A stretch of 56,957 nt of DNA from an uncultured Hungatella sp. Its GTDB lineage: Bacteria > Bacillota > Clostridia > Lachnospirales > Lachnospiraceae. The DNA lies in the NCBI GenBank assembly GCA_947066955.1, contig CAMTAF010000007.1, positions 1 through 56,957 of the forward strand, read 5' to 3'. Of this stretch, positions 21,867 through 30,961 are shown piece by piece; position 1 is the first letter of the stretch, and every line of letters begins with the position of its first letter. The notes beneath the pieces are model-generated. The model saw only the letters and a list, made by a program, of their open reading frames with translations, ran no database searches and was not told where the DNA came from. The position numbers and the translations under genes are program-made.

Positions 21867-22160
21867 TTAAGGAAGTACGATTTTTCTCTTTTTTTCGTCT
21901 TTTGCCTGTCTGTAAAGCACGATCTTTTTGCCGATTACCTGCACCACCTGAGAGTGGGTGCGCTCAGACAGGATCTGGGCCAGTTCCCGGCCGTCATCCA
22001 TGCAGTTTTTCAGCACGCTGATCTTGATCAGCTCTCTGGCCTCTAAAGCCTCGTCCACAGCAGCGGTCACCTCAGGAGTGAGGCTGGATTTGCCGATCTG
22101 AAGGACAGGATCCATGGTCATGGCAAGACCTTTTAGATAGGCTCTCTGTTTTGTAGTCAT
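21867..22160 (-). CDS. yhbY: YhbY-type CRM-domain RNA-binding protein
   Basis: This 97-residue protein is a single CRM domain associated with 50S assembly. It starts MTTKQRAYLKGLAMTMDPVL and has the conserved QIGKSSLT and a VIGKKIVLYRQ C-terminus (the family's GxxG loop region). It is located between obgE and nadD, the usual clostridial order. Confidence 0.92.
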   Translation of the reverse strand: MTTKQRAYLKGLAMTMDPVLQIGKSSLTPEVTAAVDEALEARELIKISVLKNCMDDGRELAQILSERTHSQVVQVIGKKIVLYRQAKDEKKRKIVLP

Positions 22161-22171
22161 AAAATACCCCT

Positions 22172-23458
22172 TTATTTATAATAGTCAAAGGCCAGGCCGT
22201 ACATGCGGACAGTGTCGCCCTCCTCAATACCGGCCTTTTCGAGTTCTTCCAGCACACCGGAATCCCTCAGGAAATTTTGGAAAAATACAAATCCTTTTTC
22301 TGATTCCAAATTGGTGTAGCCAAGCATCTTTTCAATCCTGGGACCCTCTACAACATATTCGCCGTCTTTGTTGCGTTCAACGGTATATGGAAGGTTAACT
22401 CCGGCCCGGAGCTGGTTCGTATCAAATTCTTTTTCAAATATGACAGGTTTGGTATCCAGGCCTTTGAGAAGCTCATAGACGCCGTAGAGAAGCTCCTTCA
22501 CTCCTTTTCCGCTCACCGCGCTGATGGGATATACGGAGATCCCGTCAGGCTCAAAAGCCTGGCGGATTCTCTCCACCGGGTCCTCACCACATCCATAGAT
22601 GGCATCGATCTTGTTGGCGGCGATTACCTGAGGGCGGCGCTGAAGGTCAGGATTGTAAGCAGTTAGTTCCCCATTGATGGTTCGGATATCTTCTACAGGA
22701 TCCCGTCCTTCTGTGGAGGCGGCATCCACCACATGGATGAGCACCTTAGTGCGCTCAATATGACGGAGAAAATCATGTCCCAGACCGACTCCCTGGGAGG
22801 CGCCCTCGATTAGTCCCGGAATATCCGCCATGACAAATCCTGCCCCCTCATCCAAATCCACCACCCCCAGATGAGGATCCAAAGTGGTAAAATGATAGTT
22901 GGCAATCCTGGGCCTGGCGTTGCTGACTCTGGACAATAGAGTGGATTTGCCTACGTTGGGAAATCCTACAAGACCCACGTCGGCGATCACCTTCAGCTCC
23001 AGAGTGACCCACAGTTCCTGGCTGTCCTGGCCGGGCTGGGCGTACTTGGGAGCCTGCATGGTGGAGGTGGCATAGTGCATGTTGCCCAGTCCGCCCCTGC
23101 CGCCTTTCAGGATTACCTCTCTGCGGCATTCTCCGGACATATCGGCAATCACCTTGCCTGTCTCAAAGTCCTTGATAACAGTGCCCTCGGGAACCTTGAT
23201 CACTAAGTCCTTGCCGTTGGCCCCGTGGCATCGCTTCTTGCCTCCCGGCTGCCCTGGTGTGGCAATATATTTTTTATTTTGCCTGAAATCCACCAGGGTG
23301 TTCAGACCGTCATCCACTTCAAATATAATGTCGCCCCCTTTGCCGCCGTCGCCGCCGTCAGGACCGCCGTTTGGGACATACAGCTCTCTCCGGAAGCTGA
23401 CATGGCCGTCACCGCCTTTTCCGGACTTTATGAATATCTTTGCACGATCTGCAAACAT
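22172..23458 (-). CDS. obgE: GTPase ObgE/CgtA
   Basis: This 428-residue essential GTPase acts in 50S maturation and stress signalling. The N-terminal glycine-rich Obg fold covers about 1-158 (GGDGHVSFRRE, GGDGGKGGD). The G domain has GFPNVGKST (G1), DIPGLIEGA (G3) and NKID (G4). A C-terminal OCT domain (about 350-428), characteristic of Firmicutes and Actinobacteria, ends the protein. Confidence 0.97.
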   Translation of the reverse strand: MFADRAKIFIKSGKGGDGHVSFRRELYVPNGGPDGGDGGKGGDIIFEVDDGLNTLVDFRQNKKYIATPGQPGGKKRCHGANGKDLVIKVPEGTVIKDFETGKVIADMSGECRREVILKGGRGGLGNMHYATSTMQAPKYAQPGQDSQELWVTLELKVIADVGLVGFPNVGKSTLLSRVSNARPRIANYHFTTLDPHLGVVDLDEGAGFVMADIPGLIEGASQGVGLGHDFLRHIERTKVLIHVVDAASTEGRDPVEDIRTINGELTAYNPDLQRRPQVIAANKIDAIYGCGEDPVERIRQAFEPDGISVYPISAVSGKGVKELLYGVYELLKGLDTKPVIFEKEFDTNQLRAGVNLPYTVERNKDGEYVVEGPRIEKMLGYTNLESEKGFVFFQNFLRDSGVLEELEKAGIEEGDTVRMYGLAFDYYK

Positions 23459-23535
23459 GATTCACCGTACCTTTCTGAAAGATAAAATCATATTGAAAAA
23501 TGGCTTCATACATCGTAAGTATGAAGCCACCCAAA

Positions 23536-23826
23536 TTACTCATTGATTGTTCTGGGATATACAGAAACCTGCTTTTTGTCTCTGCCCTTTCTCTCGAATC
23601 GCACAATGCCATCAACTCTGGCATACAACGTATCATCGCCGCCGCGGCCCACGTTGATACCTGGATGGATCTTAGTACCCCGCTGTCTGTAGAGAATGTT
23701 GCCGGCCAGAACGAACTGTCCGTCAGCCCTCTTGGCTCCCAGTCTCTTGGATTCGGAATCCCTGCCGTTCTTGGTGGAACCAACTCCCTTTTTATGAGCG
23801 AATAACTGAAGGTTCATCTTAAACAT
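23536..23826 (-). CDS. rpmA: 50S ribosomal protein L27
   Basis: This 96-residue protein is L27 of the peptidyl-transferase region. The N-terminus [17 protein letters not shown] carries the Firmicute extension that Prp removes after LQLFA, exposing HKKG. The start is the ATG at 23826, eight bases after AAGGAGG, rather than the GTG one codon earlier. Confidence 0.96.
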   Translation of the reverse strand: MFKMNLQLFAHKKGVGSTKNGRDSESKRLGAKRADGQFVLAGNILYRQRGTKIHPGINVGRGGDDTLYARVDGIVRFERKGRDKKQVSVYPRTINE

Positions 23827-23829
23827 CAC

Positions 23830-24168
23830 TTACACCTCCTTCAAACAGATTTTTATATATGGCTCTCCATACTCCTCTTCAATGTTCAAAAGACCGAACA
23901 CCAAAGAATTCATAAGAAGTTTTGACTCGGAACTGACCGCTGATGTAAAGCGGTAGGAAAACCCGCCTGCTTCCTCATCTTGACTAGCCTCAAAAAGGTC
24001 ATCTGTAAAATGCTCTACAGAATTAGCCATGTTGAGAACTAAGGCGGAAACTGCGGCGCACACAAGGTTCTGTCCCTCTGCGGGCGAATCTGCAAAACCG
24101 GCATGTCCCATCAACTCAACACCCACATATTGATGTTCGGAATCTGTCAAAACATTTACATGGATCAT
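23830..24168 (-). CDS. prp: Ribosomal-processing cysteine protease Prp
   Basis: This 112-residue protease (YsxB family) trims the N-terminus of L27. The catalytic pair is His22 (GHAGFADSP) and Cys37 (NLVCAAVSAL). It is encoded between L21 and L27, two bases after the L21 stop, as is typical where L27 carries an extension. Confidence 0.93.
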   Translation of the reverse strand: MIHVNVLTDSEHQYVGVELMGHAGFADSPAEGQNLVCAAVSALVLNMANSVEHFTDDLFEASQDEEAGGFSYRFTSAVSSESKLLMNSLVFGLLNIEEEYGEPYIKICLKEV

Positions 24169-24170
24169 GA

Positions 24171-24479
24171 TTACGCGTTGATCTTGTCGATCTTAACCTG
24201 AGTAAAGAGCTGTCTGTGACCGTTCTTCTTGTGGTATCCGGTCTTTCTCTTATACTTGTATACGATCACTTTTTTGCTCTTGCCTTCTTTGACAACGGTA
24301 GCTGTGACGGTTGCTCCCTCTACGGTGGGGCATCCGATGGATAACTCGCCGTTGCTCACTGCCAGTACCTGATCAAAAGTAACTGTCTCGCCGGCTTCAA
24401 CACCAAGCTTCTCAACCTTAATGATATCGCCTTCTGCGACTTTGTACTGCTTACCGCCTGTTGCAATAATCGCGTACAT
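24171..24479 (-). CDS. rplU: 50S ribosomal protein L21
   Basis: This 102-residue L21 starts [18 protein letters not shown] and has the C-terminal [16 protein letters not shown]. The start at 24479 follows AGGAGG. It is the first gene of the L21-to-RsfS cluster, with a promoter at 24560 and a short leader. Confidence 0.97.
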   Translation of the reverse strand: MYAIIATGGKQYKVAEGDIIKVEKLGVEAGETVTFDQVLAVSNGELSIGCPTVEGATVTATVVKEGKSKKVIVYKYKRKTGYHKKNGHRQLFTQVKIDKINA

Positions 24480-24588
24480 AATGGCACCTCCTATTATCAT
24501 TACTCGCCAACTGTGGTGTCCCTTGGACTTATCAACCTCGTTGTGCGGCATACCTTGATATATTACCATCTCTTTGGCAGGTTGTCAA
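24480..24588 (-). promoter_or_regulatory. Promoter and leader of rplU
   Basis: Consensus TTGACA (24583-24588) and TAATAT (24560-24565) are separated by 17 bases. The leader of about 75 bases could hold an L21-type autoregulatory leader RNA, known in Firmicutes, but I cannot confirm its fold by eye. Confidence 0.65.
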
Positions 24589-24618
24589 CCGAAAATTTTC
24601 CAAATAAATCGGTCTGAA

Positions 24619-25653
24619 TCAGTCTCCCAGAACATTGACGATCTTTGTGGGAGTCCGGTAGTACATATTGGATGTGGTGATGCCTGTCCGCTCATTGGAC
24701 GCATGGACCACTCTCCCGTCGCCGATATAGATGGCCACATGGTTCACACGGCTGCCGCTGCTGTAGAACACCAGATCCCCCGGCCTGGCCTCATCCACTG
24801 AGACAGCTCTTCCCTGAGAGGACTGGGAGGCCGCTGTACGGTTGAGATAGACGCCTGCATAGTGGCTCAGGATATATCTGGTAAAACCGGAGCAGTCCGC
24901 GCCGGTGTGAGGGTCGTTGCCGCCGTACACATAAGGATTGCCCACAAACTGGAGGGCGCTGGTCACCACGGTCCTGCGGACAGCTTCCCTCCTGGCGGTC
25001 TCCGCTGCCTCGGCTTCCTTCTTCTCTTCAATGGTATTCAGGTAGCCTTCATATTGACCGGACATCTGGGACAGGCTGTTCTGAAGACTGCTCAGTTCTG
25101 TCTGGATGGCCAGAAAGCTTATGGTCCGCTCTGTGCGGCTGATGGAGGAAACCGCGCCCAGAGGCGCCTGTGTCTCCGCGGTCCGAACGCTGTCCGCTTC
25201 TTCGCTGCCAGCACTTTCTCCGTCTTCAGCATGATCCTCAGAGTCGGAGGGATCCAGCCCAAGCTCCTGACGGATCTGGCTCTCCCTCTCCACCAGCTCT
25301 TCCAGTTCCCGGATCGTATCCCGGGTGCGCTCCTCCAGCTCTTTAAGCTCCTTCTCCTGCTGTTCCCTGGCCTGGCGGAGACTCTCGTTCTCCTCGTCAG
25401 CCATCTGCTTTTCCACGGCCAGCATGACCCACTCCTGCTCTAACTGTTCTTTTTCCCACTGAACCTCCTTCAGCTGATGACGGGAACCCGCAAAAAACAG
25501 GCAGGTTCCGGACAGAGCCAGAATCCCTAAAAAGATCAGGCCGAATGTCCACACGGGAGTCTTGAAATGTATGGGCTTTTTCTGAGAGTGGGGGAGCAGC
25601 ATCACTGTATAATTTAAAGAAATGCGTTCTCTCTTAAATTTTTTCCACTTCAT
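24619..25653 (-). CDS. Membrane-anchored NlpC/P60 peptidoglycan hydrolase with coiled coil
   Basis: This 344-residue cell-wall endopeptidase candidate has one N-terminal membrane helix (about 33-55), a long Glu/Gln-rich coiled coil (about 58-120), an acidic linker, a second helical stretch, and a C-terminal NlpC/P60 domain with Cys254 (DCSGF), His305 (VNHVAIYIG) and His317 (VVHASN). The coiled coil followed by a P60 domain resembles PcsB/CwlO-type division hydrolases. The start at 25653 is ATG; a TTG one codon earlier is possible. It is encoded directly after a bactofilin gene, which suggests it is positioned by that scaffold. Confidence 0.85.
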   Translation of the reverse strand: MKWKKFKRERISLNYTVMLLPHSQKKPIHFKTPVWTFGLIFLGILALSGTCLFFAGSRHQLKEVQWEKEQLEQEWVMLAVEKQMADEENESLRQAREQQEKELKELEERTRDTIRELEELVERESQIRQELGLDPSDSEDHAEDGESAGSEEADSVRTAETQAPLGAVSSISRTERTISFLAIQTELSSLQNSLSQMSGQYEGYLNTIEEKKEAEAAETARREAVRRTVVTSALQFVGNPYVYGGNDPHTGADCSGFTRYILSHYAGVYLNRTAASQSSQGRAVSVDEARPGDLVFYSSGSRVNHVAIYIGDGRVVHASNERTGITTSNMYYRTPTKIVNVLGD

Positions 25654-25661
25654 CAATCAGA

Positions 25662-26135
25662 TTATGCTCCTTTTTCAGACTCTTTATCAGATTTTTTATC
25701 TGACCCGCCTTTTGTGTGAGTCGCCGCCGCTTCTTTAACAGCCGAGGCAGCCGGATTGGCGGCCTTCTCTTCCATCACTTCCATGGTGCAGCTGCCTTTA
25801 AAGGACGCGCCTTCATCGATCACAAGGGTTTTGGTGACCATGTCCCCCAAAACCTTTCCTGTACTGGTAAGCTCAATCTTCTCTTTTGCGGTGAGATTGC
25901 CGTGAACGGTTCCGGCAACTAAGATCTCCACTGCCAGAATATCCCCTTTCACTGTTCCGCTTTCTCCGACAATGACAGAACTTTCTGATAAAATCTTGCC
26001 TTCCAGGCTGCCGTCTACCCTGGTGGAATCTATGGTAGAGATCACCCCTTCTATCTTTGCGTTGTCTCCTATAATTGTATTTATCATGCTTGTATTGATG
26101 GTGTCGCTTCTCTTTTTGTTAGTAGAGCTAAACAT
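25662..26135 (-). CDS. Bactofilin (polymer-forming cytoskeletal protein)
   Basis: This 157-residue protein has a central right-handed beta-helix bactofilin domain (about 20-115) with regular repeats such as DSTRVDGSLEGKI, VKGDILAVEILVAGTVHG and STGKVLGDMVTK, and a charged disordered tail. Bactofilins form filaments on the inner membrane and often organise wall hydrolases. Here an NlpC/P60 gene follows eight bases later in the same operon. It has its own promoter at 26187. Confidence 0.9.
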   Translation of the reverse strand: MFSSTNKKRSDTINTSMINTIIGDNAKIEGVISTIDSTRVDGSLEGKILSESSVIVGESGTVKGDILAVEILVAGTVHGNLTAKEKIELTSTGKVLGDMVTKTLVIDEGASFKGSCTMEVMEEKAANPAASAVKEAAATHTKGGSDKKSDKESEKGA

Positions 26136-26186
26136 AATTCCTCACCCCTGTATTATTAGTAGGACCGAACTTTGATCCTTTCGACC

Positions 26187-26215
26187 ATTTTAATACTTTA
26201 AAAACAAAAAAGCAA
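26187..26215 (-). promoter_or_regulatory. Promoter of the bactofilin-NlpC operon
   Basis: TTGCTT and TAAAAT are separated by 17 bases on the minus strand, in the gap after trkH. Confidence 0.6.
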
Positions 26216-26244
26216 CACTTTTAACAATTTTGTAAAAAATTAGA

Positions 26245-27693
26245 TTACCAGCCCTTTCTCCAGGTGGACGGAGAGAACAAAATCAGCATGGGGAAGATCT
26301 CCAGCCTTCCGGCCAGCATGTCAAACATAAGCACCAGCTTGGACAATACGGACAGCTGGGAGAAGTTGCACATAGGGCCGACTCCTGCCAGACCGGGGCC
26401 GATGTTGTTAAAGGTGGCAGCCACTGCCGTGAAGGTGGTGGTAAAATCAAAGTTATCCAGGCTGACAATCAGAACGGAGGCGGCAAAAATAAAAAAGTAA
26501 GCAATAAAATAGTTGTTTACAGAGCGCATGACCCCGGAGTCCAGGGCTTTATTCTCCAGTTTCAGCACCTTGACGCTCCTGGGATGGATCAGGGCGGAAA
26601 GCTCGCTCTTTACGGATTTGAGCCAGATCAGAATGCGGGATACCTTCATGCCGCCGCCGGTGCTTCCGGCGCAGGCGCCCACGAACATCAGGCCAACCAG
26701 GATGGTCTTGGAGAGCTGCGGCCAGGTGTCAAAGTCCACTGTGGAAAATCCGGTGGTGGTGATGATGGATCCAACCTGGAAAGCGGCGTGATGGAAGGCG
26801 GCAAAAAGGCTCCCGAAGGCGCCCCGGATATTGAAGGTGATCAGCAGCACGGAGCACAGGATGATGGCCAGATAAGTCCGCGCCTCCTCACAGGAGAAAG
26901 CATCCTTGAAGCGCCTCATCAGCAGCAGATAGTACACGTTGAAATTGACGCCGAACAGGATCATGAACACAGTGACCACACCCTGAAGGTAATAGGTGTC
27001 GTAGAAAGCGATGCTGTTGTTCTTGATTCCGAAACCGCCGGTACCGGCAGTACCGAAGCTGGTGGCTAAGGAATCAAAAAGCGGCATTCCTCCCAGGAGC
27101 AGAAAGATCATTTCCGCCAGTGTCATCCCTAAATAGATCATGTACAGGATCTTGGCAGTATCCTTTACTTTGGGGGCAAGCTTGCCTACAGACGGACCGG
27201 GGCTCTCGGCCCTCATGATGTGCATGGCATATCCGCCGCCGGCCAGGGGAAGGATAGCCAGAATGAACACAAGCACTCCCATACCGCCTACCCAGTGAGT
27301 AAAGCTGCGCCACATGAGCATGGAGGGAGAAAGCCCTTCCACATTATTTAAAATGCTGGCTCCGGTGGTGGTAAAGCCGGAGATGGTCTCGAACATGGCA
27401 TCCACCATGGACGGGATTTCACTGCTGATACAAAACGGCAGGGCCCCGAAAAAGCTGAGCACAATCCAGATCAGGGCTACAGCCACAAAACCTTCTTTGG
27501 CAAAAAATACGGTGTTTTCAGGCCGCTTGTGGGTGGTCAGCCAGCCGATCACAGCGCAGACGGCCATAACAATGAGAAACGCATAGAGCTGTCCGTCCCC
27601 GTAAATCAGCGACACAGCGCAGGGAAGCAGCATCAAAAGGGCCTCGATATTCAGTACCCAGCCTAAAAAATAGAAGATGATTTTGATATTCAT
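26245..27693 (-). CDS. trkH: TrkH-type potassium transporter
   Basis: This 482-residue membrane subunit of a Trk/Ktr potassium uptake system has the four pore-loop segments TTTGAS, GTAGTGGFG, TTTGFSTVDF and NNIGPGL, and about ten membrane helices. The C-terminus WRKGW is conserved in the family. It lies 13 bases downstream of trkA, its gating partner. Confidence 0.93.
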   Translation of the reverse strand: MNIKIIFYFLGWVLNIEALLMLLPCAVSLIYGDGQLYAFLIVMAVCAVIGWLTTHKRPENTVFFAKEGFVAVALIWIVLSFFGALPFCISSEIPSMVDAMFETISGFTTTGASILNNVEGLSPSMLMWRSFTHWVGGMGVLVFILAILPLAGGGYAMHIMRAESPGPSVGKLAPKVKDTAKILYMIYLGMTLAEMIFLLLGGMPLFDSLATSFGTAGTGGFGIKNNSIAFYDTYYLQGVVTVFMILFGVNFNVYYLLLMRRFKDAFSCEEARTYLAIILCSVLLITFNIRGAFGSLFAAFHHAAFQVGSIITTTGFSTVDFDTWPQLSKTILVGLMFVGACAGSTGGGMKVSRILIWLKSVKSELSALIHPRSVKVLKLENKALDSGVMRSVNNYFIAYFFIFAASVLIVSLDNFDFTTTFTAVAATFNNIGPGLAGVGPMCNFSQLSVLSKLVLMFDMLAGRLEIFPMLILFSPSTWRKGW

Positions 27694-27706
27694 GGTTTTC
27701 TCTTTC

Positions 27707-29062
27707 CTACTTTAATATATCCTTTAAGTCGTTGAGGCCTGTGGCGGTAGTTACGATGATTACGGTGTCGCCTGGCTCCAGAGTGTGTTTGCCCCGGGGA
27801 GTGATGATCTTGCCGTTGCGGTTGATGCAGGCCACCAGCAGGTTGGGTTTTAAAGACAGTTTCTCTAACGGGATTCCCACTACAGGAGTGTCGGCTCCTA
27901 CCCGGAATTCCAGGGCTTCCGCCTTGTCAGCTACGATCTTATAAAGAGTTTCCACATTGCTTCCCACAGAATTCTGCATGGCACGGACATACTGCAGGAT
28001 GGTGTCGGCGGTGATCAGCTTGGGGTAGATTACGCTTCCAAGGTTCATGTCGTTGATCACGCTCTCAAAAGCAGTGCGGTTGACTTTGGTGATCAGCTTG
28101 GCCTTTGACTTGCTCCTGGCATAGAGGGAGAGCATGATGTTCTCCTCGTCAAAGCCTGTGAGGGCGGCAAAGGCCTCTGTCTCGTGGAGACCCTCTTCCA
28201 GAAGGAGCTGCTGGTCGGAGCCGTCGCCGTTAATAACGATGACACCGGGGAGATCCTCGCTCAGCCTCCGGCAATGTTCCAAATCCCGCTCTATGATCTT
28301 GATCTTGATGGGAGAGTCCCGAAGCATGTAGGCCAGATAATATGTAATTCTGCCTCCGCCTATAAGCATGGCGCTTTTTACACTGTTGTTTTCAATGCCG
28401 GCGCCCCTGAAAAACCGCATGGATTCAGCCGGAGGCGCCACAAAGGAAACCTTGTCCCCTGTCTGCAGCTGAAAATTGCCGTTGGGGATCACCACATCGG
28501 AGCCTCGCTCCACGGCACAGATCAGCACGCTGCACTTTAATTTGGACGGAACCTCCCACACCTTCAGATTGTGGAGAACGGAGTTTTCCGGGATCTGGAA
28601 TTTCATGATCTCCACGCGGCCCTTGGCAAAGGTATCGATCTTGATGGCTGAAGGGAATTTAAGCAGTCGGGAGATCTCTCTGGCTGCCGCAAGTTCCGGA
28701 TTGATGGCAAGAGAAAGGTTCATCTCCTCCCGGATAAAATTGATTTCTGTAGCGTACTCAGGATTCCGGATCCTGGCGATGGTGTGGCAGTTGCCTGCCT
28801 TCTTGGCGATGAGACAGCAGAGCATGTTGAGCTCATCGGAATTGGTGGTGGCGATGAGCAGGTCTGCATCTTTGATGCCGGCTTCCATCTGTACGGCATA
28901 GACGGCTCCGTTTCCGGCCACCCCCAGGACATCAATGCTGTTGGTCACGCTTTCCAGCACAGACGAATCCTGATCGATCAGCGTGATATCATGTCCCTCG
29001 TTATTGAGCTGTTCCGCCAGAGTTACGCCCACTTTGCCGCAGCCTACAATAATAATCTTCAT
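27707..29062 (-). CDS. trkA: TrkA potassium uptake regulator
   Basis: This 451-residue cytosolic gating protein has two tandem RCK units, each with an NAD-binding Rossmann half (GCGKVGVTLAEQL at the N-terminus, GGGRITYYLA near residue 235) and an RCK-C half. It controls TrkH in response to nucleotides. Its start overlaps the end of the RNase G gene by four bases, so the upstream RNA-processing genes and potassium uptake are co-transcribed. Confidence 0.94.
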   Translation of the reverse strand: MKIIIVGCGKVGVTLAEQLNNEGHDITLIDQDSSVLESVTNSIDVLGVAGNGAVYAVQMEAGIKDADLLIATTNSDELNMLCCLIAKKAGNCHTIARIRNPEYATEINFIREEMNLSLAINPELAAAREISRLLKFPSAIKIDTFAKGRVEIMKFQIPENSVLHNLKVWEVPSKLKCSVLICAVERGSDVVIPNGNFQLQTGDKVSFVAPPAESMRFFRGAGIENNSVKSAMLIGGGRITYYLAYMLRDSPIKIKIIERDLEHCRRLSEDLPGVIVINGDGSDQQLLLEEGLHETEAFAALTGFDEENIMLSLYARSKSKAKLITKVNRTAFESVINDMNLGSVIYPKLITADTILQYVRAMQNSVGSNVETLYKIVADKAEALEFRVGADTPVVGIPLEKLSLKPNLLVACINRNGKIITPRGKHTLEPGDTVIIVTTATGLNDLKDILK

Positions 29063-30276
29063 TTTTTCTGTTCTCCTTTTCCCACCTGTTCTCTGAAAGG
29101 TTTCCTTATTTTTTTCCTTGTAATCTCCACAAGCCCCAGCTGTGTCATGTCAACTACCGTAGTTTTTACAGGGTCTTTCCGGCACCAGTCTGTCAGCGCG
29201 GCCATCAGCTCCTCCTGATCCTCCTCCTGTGCCATGTCAATAAAATCCACGATGATCATGCCGGAGAGGTTCCGCAGGTGCATTTGGAAGGCGATTTCCT
29301 GGGCCGCCTCCAGGTTGATTCTTCGAATCGTATCCCTCAAATTCTTTTTTCCCGTATATTTTCCGCTGTTCACATCAATAACCGTCATGGCCTCCGTGTG
29401 TTCTATGACCAGATAGCCGCCGGATTTCAGCCAGACCTTTTTCTGAAGAGCCTCAGCGACGGCTTTCTCCAGAGAATAGAGCTTTGCCAATGGGAGGAGG
29501 GGATCCTGGTAAAGCCTCAACCGCTTTACATCCTCAGGCTGATATTTTTCCAGATATTCCCGAATCTGGCGGAAAATGTCCTCGTCATCCGTGACAATCT
29601 CCTCCATAAAATCCTGATAAGTATCCCGTAAGCTGGCGATAAAAGGCGGTACCGCTTTGTAGAGGCAGGTGCCGCAGGTTCTGTGGGGAGCTTCCGACAG
29701 AAGCCGGTGGTACTGGATTTTCAGCTCTTCCAGTTCTTTTAAGATCTCGGCTTCAGAGGCATTCTTCGCGTTGGTGCGGATGATGATTCCAAAGTCTGAC
29801 TCCTTCTCCTCTTCCAGAGTCCTGCGCAGGCCGGCTTTCCACATCCCGTCGGTGATCTTGGAGGAAAAACCGATGTGGCATTTGCCGGCAGTAATCACAC
29901 AGTAGCGGCCTGTAAAGCTGATGCAGCCGGTGACCACAGGGTCCTTGGTCTTTATGGCTTCCTTGCTCACCTGAACCACGATCTCATCGCCGGGACGCAG
30001 GCAGGTTCTCGAGTCGGAAGCGCCGGGGGCGGAGGCGAAAAGATGTTTTTGGTTTTCCGCCAGGCTGTAGTAGGCCATCTGCCCGCCGCCTAAGTCAATA
30101 AAAGCGGCATCAATGTTTTTTGTCACATTCTTTACTTTGCCGATATAGATATTTCCCAGAAGGATTCCGGATTCCTCATCTTCCAGATTCAGCTGGGTTA
30201 TCTGACCCTGACTGCAGACGGCTGTAAGGATCCTTCCGTCTTGTTTTGTTATAATGATCTTATTCAATGTCTTCAC
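29059..30276 (-). CDS. rng: Ribonuclease E/G family endoribonuclease
   Basis: This 405-residue protein is related to RNase G. An S1-like region lies near residues 35-105 (LGNIYIGKVKNVTKNIDAAFIDLG, in short IYIGKVKNV). The catalytic region has IEHTEAMTVIDVNSGKYTGKKN and GGMIIVDFIDM-type acidic residues (GMIIVDFIDM). The C-terminal zinc-link Cys pair of RNase E is absent. I favour GTG 30276, six bases after GAGG; TTG 30267 and TTG 30288 are alternatives. The start overlaps the DUF2344 gene. Confidence 0.87.
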   Translation of the reverse strand: MKTLNKIIITKQDGRILTAVCSQGQITQLNLEDEESGILLGNIYIGKVKNVTKNIDAAFIDLGGGQMAYYSLAENQKHLFASAPGASDSRTCLRPGDEIVVQVSKEAIKTKDPVVTGCISFTGRYCVITAGKCHIGFSSKITDGMWKAGLRRTLEEEKESDFGIIIRTNAKNASEAEILKELEELKIQYHRLLSEAPHRTCGTCLYKAVPPFIASLRDTYQDFMEEIVTDDEDIFRQIREYLEKYQPEDVKRLRLYQDPLLPLAKLYSLEKAVAEALQKKVWLKSGGYLVIEHTEAMTVIDVNSGKYTGKKNLRDTIRRINLEAAQEIAFQMHLRNLSGMIIVDFIDMAQEEDQEELMAALTDWCRKDPVKTTVVDMTQLGLVEITRKKIRKPFREQVGKGEQKK

Positions 30277-30961
30277 CAAATTCCTCAAGAGGGATCAGCA
30301 GCCCTCTGCTGTCCCGTCCATAGACCTCTTCCCGCTGTATCCGGAAGGCAAATTCCGGAAAATTCTGCTGTCTGCTCTGGTAAAAGGTCTCCATCACCAG
30401 TTCCGGCTTAATGTTGTCTGTGCTGCCTGTAGACACCTGCATGAAGATCTCCTCCCCCCTCCTCTCCAGCCGGTAGATGAGAGGCTTTAAGTCCATCTCC
30501 TTTTGTCCTTTCTTGGTCTGCTTCGTGATCCGAATCTGTTCCTGGCCGTAGAAATCCTCCAGCTCCCGGAAAAACCCGTCCAGGTCAACAGGACGATTAT
30601 TTTCCCGGAATTTCAGAGTGTAGTCGGCAGCGCACACAAGGGACATGGCGGATTTGCCGGAATCCTCCAGCTTCCGGTAACTGAGGACGCGGATCTCTTC
30701 CACCATAACGTTATTAAGCCTGTCCACCATGGCTTTGGAGCTGTCCGTGGACAGCACTTCAATGTCAAAATATTCCCCGTTGCTGGTAATCCCCACGCCT
30801 AAGGGGGCGGCGAAAGACATGATCTGGTGGGGGCTGAAACCCTCGCTGTAGCGGATATCCACCTGGGCCCGGCGCATGGCTTTTTGAAAATACCGCATCA
30901 TATCCAGATGGCCGATAAACTTTGTGGATCCCTGCTTTAAAAACTTAATCCTGATCTTCAT
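30260..30961 (-). CDS. DUF2344 / TIGR03936 radical-SAM-associated protein
   Basis: This 233-residue protein starts MKIRIKFLKQGSTKFIGHLD and has YSEGFSPHQIMSFAAPLGVG, matching the TIGR03936 family that is nearly always encoded next to or fused with TIGR03960 radical SAM proteins. It is probably a partner in an RNA or ribosome modification, but the reaction is not established. The start at 30961 follows GGAGG inside the end of the radical SAM gene (17-base overlap). Confidence 0.9.
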   Translation of the reverse strand: MKIRIKFLKQGSTKFIGHLDMMRYFQKAMRRAQVDIRYSEGFSPHQIMSFAAPLGVGITSNGEYFDIEVLSTDSSKAMVDRLNNVMVEEIRVLSYRKLEDSGKSAMSLVCAADYTLKFRENNRPVDLDGFFRELEDFYGQEQIRITKQTKKGQKEMDLKPLIYRLERRGEEIFMQVSTGSTDNIKPELVMETFYQSRQQNFPEFAFRIQREEVYGRDSRGLLIPLEEFGEDIE

